Origin: Pelargonium cotyledonis
Taxonomy: Eukaryota > Streptophyta > Magnoliopsida > Geraniales > Geraniaceae
Length of the DNA: 23,667 nucleotides
NCBI GenBank assembly: GCA_036897625.1
Contig: JAYMTA010000850.1
Span: 1-23,667 of the forward strand
Reading direction: 5' to 3'
In this document: piece after piece, positions 10,290 to 23,667 of the stretch
Numbering within the stretch: position 1 is the first letter of the stretch
Layout of the letters: every line of letters starts with the position of its first letter
Notes under the pieces: model-generated
What the model was told of the DNA's origin: nothing
Database searches by the model: none
The model's input: only the letters and a program-made list of their open reading frames with translations
Translations under genes and position numbers: made by a program

Positions 10290-10886
10290 CTACTTATTTG
10301 ACTTGGTCGGATCTTTCTTCTCCTTTTTCTTCTTATGATCTTCTAAATCTTCATCGTCTGAACTGGAGCTGTAAGGAGGAGAATCAATTTGATCTTCTTC
10401 TTCATCTTTCTCATCTGCATCGGAATCGGAAGGAGGAGATGGATCTAAACGAGCAGCATCCATGGCCCACTGAATAAGCTTTTCCACCTCGTCCTCGTCG
10501 TCATCATCTTCACGGACATCGAACGGCTTATTTGGAGCAGCCTCCCCTTGAAGAACTGGCGGCGAAGAAGTTGTAATGGAGGATTTGAGAGCAGCAAATC
10601 TAGCAGAGAGATCGTCGCCGAGAACAGCTTTCAAGTCGGAGGCGGCGTGGATATCCTTCTTCGGTTTCAGATCTTGTGGAATCGACGATGAAGAGGAAGG
10701 CTGAGATTTGAGGGCTTGGAATCGACGATGAAGATCGGGATGGAGATTAGAGGAAGCACCAACACGAGACGCGTGGGAATCGACAGACATCTTGAGAATC
10801 AGTTCATCGTGTGCCGATTGCAGCAGCATCTCCACCTCGTCGACGACGTCGTTTTTGCCACTCTTTCCTGCTCCGGTCTTCTTCAT
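10290..10886 (-). CDS. Small acidic protein with two MIM1-like motifs (possible ESCRT / SKD1 regulator)
   Basis: This is an intact single-exon frame of 198 residues. An upstream in-frame ATG at 10958 would add 24 residues. I prefer 10886 because the protein from there begins MKKTGAGKSGKNDVVDEVE, and because 10958 lies two bases from the promoter's site II array, leaving no leader. Two short motifs repeat: PDLHRRFQALKS (50-61) and DDLSARFAALKS (91-102). Both resemble the MIM1 consensus ([DE]-x-x-L-x-x-R-L-x-x-L-[KR]) that binds MIT domains of Vps4/SKD1 and LIP5. A second motif pair, DEVEMLLQSAHD (16-27) and DEVEKLIQWAMD (131-142), flanks them. The C-terminus is Asp/Glu/Ser-rich, then Lys-rich. 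Small plant proteins with such motifs include PROS, a positive regulator of SKD1. That identity is a guess from motif layout, not an alignment. No signal peptide or membrane segment is visible, so the protein is probably cytosolic. It is convergent with the pseudogene and divergent from PRMT6. Confidence 0.75.
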   Translation of the reverse strand: MKKTGAGKSGKNDVVDEVEMLLQSAHDELILKMSVDSHASRVGASSNLHPDLHRRFQALKSQPSSSSSIPQDLKPKKDIHAASDLKAVLGDDLSARFAALKSSITTSSPPVLQGEAAPNKPFDVREDDDDEDEVEKLIQWAMDAARLDPSPPSDSDADEKDEEEDQIDSPPYSSSSDDEDLEDHKKKKEKKDPTKSNK

Positions 10887-10960
10887 CTTCTTCGTCGAAA
10901 CTGAAACGGCCTCGACTCGAACTCCATTTATTGCACTGATCTCCAGCTGATACCTCATAT

Positions 10961-10987
10961 TGGGCCCAAGCCCAAGCCCAAGCCCAA
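10961..10987. promoter_or_regulatory. Site II / GCCCA array in a divergent promoter
   Basis: TGGGCCC is followed by three further tandem GCCCA-type units (cccaag repeated). In plants, TGGGCC/GCCCA site II elements bind TCP factors and are common in promoters of housekeeping, ribosomal and bidirectional gene pairs. The array sits between the start of the minus-strand acidic-protein gene (10886) and PRMT6 (11208), a gap of 321 bases, so it could serve both directions. A telo-box-like ctaggtttc follows at 11029. Confidence 0.6.
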
Positions 10988-11022
10988 TGATTTATGGTGT
11001 TGTATTGGAGGAACTATTGGCT

Positions 11023-11055
11023 ATGGAGCCTAGGTTTCTGTTTGTGTTTGAATAG
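11023..11055 (+). other. Ten-codon upstream ORF before PRMT6
   Basis: ATG at 11023 opens M-E-P-R-F-L-F-V-F-E and stops at TAG 11053-11055, about 150 bases before the PRMT6 start at 11208. It would be translated only if the PRMT6 transcript begins upstream of it, which the sequence does not fix. Confidence 0.25.
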
Positions 11056-11056
11056 T

Positions 11057-11074
11057 GTACATGACTACATGTAC
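11057..11074. other. Perfect short inverted repeat in the PRMT6 promoter
   Basis: GTACATG-acta-CATGTAC is a perfect 7-bp inverted repeat with a 4-base spacer. It could be a binding site for a dimeric factor or a small hairpin. Chance occurrence is possible at this length. Confidence 0.35.
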
Positions 11075-11207
11075 TTCACTTCTAACCTTTTGGGCATACA
11101 ATACAGTGAACGAACAGTTAAGAAGTGAACGGCAACACCATCACCATCCAACTAAACGCTGCCGTTGTGCCTCTCTGTGTGTCTGAGCGAGCGCCAATTT
11201 TGCAGCA

Positions 11208-18382
<7,175 letters not shown>

Positions 18383-18560
18383 GGTGATCATCTGAAAGAT
18401 TTTTAATATTGATTTCAGTGTAGGACTCTAGATGAGGGTCCTGTACAATTCTTAACCCCAATCCTTTTTATAGATTTCTTCACTCTCTAATGTTCATCAA
18501 AAACTGCTAGCCAGTTTTTTTAATTTTATTTTAATTTAAATTCATTTATATTGGATCAAC
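18383..18560 (+). other. Probable PRMT6 3' untranslated region
   Basis: T-rich, gene-free sequence directly after the stop codon, with attttattttaatttaaatt at about 18521-18541. No single convincing poly(A) signal can be chosen. Confidence 0.4.
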
Positions 18561-21449
18561 CCATGTTTTTTTTTCTTTTTGCCTTGTCAAAATCCTTAGA
18601 GATCTTGACATAATTGATAATGCAGGTTATATTTGTTATAGGATGTTTCTGAATACCAGAGATTATAATATTAAAAGCAAAAAATTTAAAAAAAAAATGA
18701 GGGAACTAAAAACAAAATACAGGAAGTGGTAAATTAATTCAATGAAATTAAATGTAAGTGGAGACTTTTTGGAATTTGAAAGTGACACTGTGGCCTCCGT
18801 TTGCAATTGGCAACTCTCATTTGGATGCCAATTATGCATTTCTTCATTGAGACTTGATTGAAAGAGTACATGTCAAAAATTCGCAAGGATTTTTCAAACA
18901 TAAGGAGAATCGTGTTTGTCAGCCTTAGTTGTTTTATTTTTTTTACGAACTCTGCCAAGTATCTTGAAACTGATACCTCAAATTCATTACGTCTTTTCGC
19001 CATATTGGATTTCATTCATAGTATGTTGACTATTCTCTGTTTACACTCTTCTCAGGGTGTTGTGTACTTGTGTTCATTTATATAGAAAATGTCATTATCA
19101 CTAGGACAATTGATGCACATGTTGAATATCTCAAGACAACTTGTTCAACATTAAAAATCTCATAAAAAAATTATATATAGAATTTTTTTGTATACATGCA
19201 TAACGCTTACTAACTGAGATCTCGATCACATAACAAAGTACACTTTTGGTATAGTAGTCTCACGTTGGTTGTAAACTAGCTCCATGTCCTCTACTGCAAC
19301 ATTTTCTTTCATCTGATGATGTCGACATGTATCGGTGGCTCGTCGGACAATCGCTCCACCTCACTATTGCTCGTAAGTCAATTCATGCATGCATCTTATA
19401 GCATAGCGTGTCAAGAAATAATATGAACTGTGGAGTATATTGTTCTTTGTCAAGATAGAGAGTATCATGAGATGAGATGACTAATTGTTTGGTTACGCTG
19501 ACTCCTATAATTTATGTGTTTCCCAATCTGCATCAGTTTTCACATTATTTGATAATTAAGCTACCATTCACATTTCTTCCAATTATGTTTTTCATGATCT
19601 AACTAAACACATTAAACTGATTAGTTGTCACTTCGTTCAGGAACAACTGCAAAAGTTTATTCTCGTTTTAAGATCTATATATCTTCAGCAAATGTCAACT
19701 AACAAATATATATCCAGTGTTAATGTTTTCATGATCTCTTTCAAGATCTCTGTCCATCTCTAGTCAACTTGAAAGGACTATTGTATATGATTACTGGATT
19801 TCATGCAATCTCATTAAGCAATTTTATGGTAATAATACCTAACACCCTCTAATTAATAATTAATTAAGCAACTTTATGGATGCTCATATTGGCTAAGTGG
19901 TAACAATGCTTCAATTATTGGAATGTGGTGCATATATCATAATATATGCCTTTATAATAATAATATTTTTATATTATCTTAATTATTTTATCCTACTTGT
20001 TTGTTTGTTCAACACGTATCAATTTTTTAAAATCTTAAAACTAAAATTATTGGAGTTGGATGTGTTTCAATTCTCAAATAGTAAATTTTGTTCCATTTCT
20101 TCAATTGAGGTTAGCCTTACATTTGGGTTTTTATCAAATTGAAAAGTTGGGCCTTCATATTTTTAATAAAGTGCAAACTTAGGAATTAACTAAAAATGTT
20201 ATATTCTTATGGAGTATTCTTTATATATTTAATTAAAAATCAAATCAAATTAACTTGTGATGTCTCTATATATGTTACATTGTTGCTAATTTGAATTTTT
20301 TTTATAATTTTTTTTTATATTCCATGGTTTATATTATTAATTAACATGCAACATATATATGTATATAACTTGTGATGTCTCTATATATACCCACTACACA
20401 AGTCATTTTCTCAAATTTCATATCTTATCACATGCATTATTTTTTTTGTATAGAATTAAAAGTTTTTTGAAGTTGGGTTGGTTGGTCTTTGTCGTATTTC
20501 TTTTTCTTTCTTATCAGAAGAGCATTAACAAATGCATGATTAATTTGAATAATATGAATTTAATTGTTAGTCTAGATTTGTATCTTAATCTTATTTGTCA
20601 CATTCTTCATTGTTTATTCACATAAAACCAAACCATTTTATTTTACAAAATATATATTACACAACTACTACAATTCAAATTACAATTCATTAAGTGGAGG
20701 CATGCATTATAAGACGTTCTTTTTATTCATTTTGAACTTTTTTTTAATGTTATGGAACAATAATTATTCATTTGGTTTTGAATTGCTGTCTATTATTTTT
20801 CAATTTGATTTTCATATTATTCATATGGTTCCAACTTGATCACACAATTAACATTTTGTTCCAAATTTCAATGGTTAATTAGATTCATATTGATACTTTC
20901 AAATTAGATTGATGAGACAATTTTTTTAATGACGTCACACTCACATGACATTTAGATAAGATTTACTTGTGTATGAAACTAATTTGAAACAATAATGTAT
21001 AATTGAGAGACGTGGTCGTCACACAAATTTTGTATAATTTAGCCCCTTATTAATTATGTAATTTTGTTCCAAAATTGTTTCTCATTAGTAAATTTACCCA
21101 CAAAATATTTTCTTGTAGTTAGAGACTAAATTGAAACAATATTTTTATTTAGAGACTAAATTATAATAAAAATTAAATAATGTAGCAATATAAAACAAAA
21201 TAGAACATTTCAAATCAATGATCTCAACCGCCATTATAGTAGTTAATTGGTGATTATATTATTGAATATCAGATGAAATGAAAACAATAATCTTAACTTT
21301 TAGACTAATTAATCTTCCACTGATTAAGAGGAAAAGGTACTTATATTATATGGTATATATATATATATATAGGTAGTGTATGGTCCTAACTCTAGCTAGC
21401 TAACTTTATTTTAGTACTATGCATGTTTGGTGTTTAATGCTTAATAATA
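18561..21449. other. AT-rich intergenic region, no gene seen
   Basis: Nearly 2.9 kb with only short ORFs that lack recognisable domains. A copied 23-base word is present (see the direct repeat entry), and a short TA run lies at about 21354-21371. Between about 20830 and 21180, phrases such as 'agagactaaattgaaacaa', ttagcccctt and 'gtaattttgttccaaa' recall common dispersed plant repeats, but I cannot name a family or find boundaries. No tRNA, snoRNA or miRNA precursor is evident by eye. Confidence 0.4.
20251..20388. repeat. Exact 23-base direct repeat, 115 bp apart
   Basis: The word beginning taacttgtgatgtctctata occurs at 20251-20273 and again, identically, at 20366-20388. The flanks differ. 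It may be the footprint of a local duplication or of an insertion or deletion in AT-rich DNA. The intervening sequence shows no transposon ends. Confidence 0.7.
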
Positions 21450-21452
21450 TTA

Positions 21453-21726
21453 GATTGTGTTTTGGAACGTGAATTTGATTTTAAATTCGTTATTTGAAAT
21501 TTTATATTTGAAATATTATATTTCAAATACAAATATAATGTTTAAAAAAAGATAGAATTTCAAATGACAAAATATGAGCTGTCATTTGAAATCTCATATT
21601 CTAGTCATGTTTTGAATGACATTTGATTTCACTCAAATTTAAATTCAAATTCTTAAAGTTCTCAAACACCTCATTTGACTCAAATTCAACATTTCAAATC
21701 AAATGAGATTTCTCAAACACACCATC
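21453..21726. mobile_element. 274-bp TTA-flanked MITE (PIF/Harbinger-like)
   Basis: The left end reads gattgtgttttggaa. The reverse complement of the right end reads gatggtgtgtttgagaa, and the similarity continues inward to a shared atttgattt. TTA lies directly outside both ends (21450-21452 and 21727-21729). The inside is full of tttgaaat/atttcaaat words that can pair into a long hairpin, typical of MITEs, and there is no ORF of note. Confidence 0.65.
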
Positions 21727-21889
21727 TTATTTTCATATATAATTGAAAAAGAGTAGGTAATGCTTATGCAACATTCAACCAAGAAATGAAAGAAACCTAA
21801 CTTTATGCATTTTTTGTTGCAAAATTAATTATTTCGATAATTGTCTATAAATATCTTAAAAGTTATTGCAATTTTGATCAATAGTCTGT

Positions 21890-22790
21890 CTTTGTCATCG
21901 TGTTGCAATGAATCAAATGGTTAGTGAGGTGCCTGTTTTGACTCGGTTAACTTTAGCACGTTAGAGTGTTTCATTAGTTTGTTCGTGTGTTCACGAAATT
22001 GTCTTGCAAGCGTCATAAGTTTGGAATATTGGAAATGAAATTGAAGGCTTGAGCCTTTGAGGATGTAGATAGAGGCTTGGATCATTTGCTCTTGGTTCTT
22101 GGAGTATGCACAAGGATAACACACAGTTAAACATAAACTTGGAAGTGTAGACGAGAAAAAAGCTCAGACACGTACGATAGTAAGAATCTCAACCGGAAGA
22201 ATCTGAATCTAAACTAGACAATGCTAGGAATGACTATAGTGAGTGTTTCTAAATTAAGAGAGAAAGTCTTATGTAAATTGTGGATCATCTTCTCTTATCA
22301 AAGAGATGGATATTTATACTTACAATCATTCTTGTCACGTGTCATCGTGTGGTTGTTTTGTGGTGATGCGGAGTTTTCTTCATGTTGGAGTTCTAGTATT
22401 CTAGATTTCTAGGTGCACCAACAATAATGAGCGTGGATGAGCTGCAGATCTCCAGTATGCGCTTCAAGCATTGCGGGAAGGAAATGAGTCCCTAAGAGGC
22501 TATATCCCTTTAAATAGCGTCTTAGTGTCCAAGTATAAGTTGAGACATTGTGGGGGTGGACTAGTGAGGCGAGGAGGCTTAGAGCCAACGAGACGAGGAC
22601 ATTGGTGATAACCTGGTGTCATCACCAATGAGGCGTGGTGCCTAAAAGGTCATTGTGGAAGCTATATGTTGTGCTCCTTCTTTACGACTTAGGAGCTCCG
22701 TGTGGGAGTTAATTGTTGTGGTCTTCCTCGCAGGATATGATTCTTACCGAGCAAGCTCTTAAGTCTTAATGTGATGATGTTGGGAGAAAC
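21890..22790 (+). repeat. Possible LTR retrotransposon-derived fragment
   Basis: This block is less AT-rich than its surroundings. A TATA-like gatatttatactt (about 22309-22321) is followed by tcttgtcacgtgtcatcgtg (about 22331-22350), an arrangement I associate with plant LTR promoters. From 22555 to 22640 it has short repeated words (gaggcgagg, gagacgagg, 'gaggcgtggtgcctaaaagg'). No coding domain, primer-binding site, polypurine tract or paired LTR is seen. It could instead be a decayed gene fragment. Confidence 0.3.
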
Positions 22791-23310
22791 ATGGATGCAC
22801 ACATACATACATCAATATCATGGCCATCATCACAACATGCATGCTTTATTTGGTGCTTCTATACTTTCATAATACTCTACATGCTCTTTCTTTACTCTCT
22901 TTTTTGCTTCTACACTTTAAAGGTTTACGATCAATTGTATACATTAATTAGTTAACCCTAAAAACAAAATCTAATTAATTCAGAGTTTAATCAAAAGAAA
23001 AAACACTAATTGATGCTTATATAATTATACATGGATGCACGTACGTAACTTCTAAATGTGAATAAACAAATATGTGTCATGTATTATATAAATATAATAT
23101 GTACTTTATGAAAAGGCTACATGTAATTATTAGAGAATTGGTGTTGCTCAAAGTAAGAATTTAAAATATTCATAGTTAACTATTTGATGGAAAGAGAATA
23201 AAGAAAAATAAACGTTTTGTTGGCTTAAAGGAAAAATACTTTTGGATAATGGAAAACAAGACTTGAAATTAAGTCAAAATACTATATATTTACCCAACAA
23301 AGGCAAGATA
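22791..23310. other. AT-rich intergenic DNA, nothing recognised
   Basis: There is a short acatacatacat run at 22802-22813, and the word acatggatgcac occurs twice (about 22790 and 23030). No ORF, RNA gene or element boundary can be supported. Confidence 0.4.
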
Positions 23311-23667
23311 AATATAATATCACCAATATCGTACTGCTTAATGAGATGAGTTTTTCAAAATTTCACTTTTGGTGGGGGCAAAAAAATATTGTCACCAATA
23401 AATATATAAAAGTTGGGGTTAGAAATGGTAACATACCTAATATTGATGAAAATATGGACTCATGATTTTTAGTGACAGCATTTCAGTCATCAAAAGTATA
23501 CTTTTGTGACAAACTAGTTCCAGTCATGCACTGGTGACAAAATTTTTGGTTACAACAAATATTGACTTTTAGTGACAAAATGCGAGTTTAAGCGACAGAA
23601 ATGGCTGTCGCGGAAAGTGAAATTTCTTTTAATTTTTGTCACAAAACTTGCTCCATATATATATATA
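23311..23667. repeat. CACTA-like subterminal repeat region at the window edge
   Basis: Short motifs around gtgacaaaa and its complement recur in both directions: ttgtcaccaat (about 23390), tagtgacagc (23471), tttgtgacaaac (23503), ggtgacaaaat (23532), 'ttttagtgacaaaatgcg' (23566), a palindromic gcgacag-aaatgg-ctgtcgc (about 23593-23612) and tttgtcacaaaa (23634). Dense, bidirectional gtgacaaa / gcgacag words are typical of the subterminal zones of plant CACTA (En/Spm) transposons. The diagnostic CACTA terminus and 3-bp target duplication are not inside the window, and the window ends in a TA run. Confidence 0.35.

Noticed and set aside
19329-19374. Possible gene fragment (MYRWLVGQSLHLTIAR) followed by a gtaagt donor-like site
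   Set aside because: Only about 16 codons, no matching downstream exon and no recognised family.
20251-20388. miRNA precursor
   Set aside because: The copies are direct, not inverted, so they cannot form a hairpin with each other.

Overview
The window looks like nuclear DNA from a flowering plant, most likely a core eudicot. The evidence is AT-rich intergenic DNA, GT-AG introns with T-rich acceptors, plant-type gene families (a CREC-like EF-hand protein, a MIK2-type LRR receptor kinase, PRMT6), and small plant transposons (TTA-flanked MITEs, a Stowaway-type end, Au-type SINE fragments). I cannot assign a species from sequence alone.

Layout. 1-1240 is degenerate, internally repetitive DNA. 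1628-5004 (+) is an intact six-exon gene for a 371-residue membrane-anchored protein with six EF-hands. 6377-10049 (+) is a badly broken LRR receptor-like kinase pseudogene with five frameshifts in its body, one in-frame stop and a probable sixth shift at the C-terminus. 10290-10886 (-) is an intact single-exon gene for a small acidic protein with two MIM1-like (ESCRT-interaction) motifs. A 320-bp divergent promoter with a site II / GCCCA array separates it from 11208-18382 (+), a 13-exon gene for arginine methyltransferase PRMT6 (431 residues). Its introns hold a 140-bp Tourist-like MITE, a reverse SINE fragment, a Stowaway-type terminus and five microsatellites. 18383-23667 has no gene I can support. 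It contains a 274-bp TTA-flanked MITE, a possible LTR fragment and, at the right edge, repeats resembling the subterminal region of a CACTA-type transposon.

The genes do not form a shared pathway; this is ordinary plant gene order with no operon logic. The clearest functional link is the divergent pair sharing a promoter. Because the three other genes read through without a single frame error, the damage in the receptor kinase is more likely genuine decay than poor sequence. I found no convincing new biological system. The most interesting items are the A-B-B-A motif layout of the small acidic protein, the out-of-register 59-bp deletion in the kinase's LRR array, and the run of frame-neutral exons in PRMT6.
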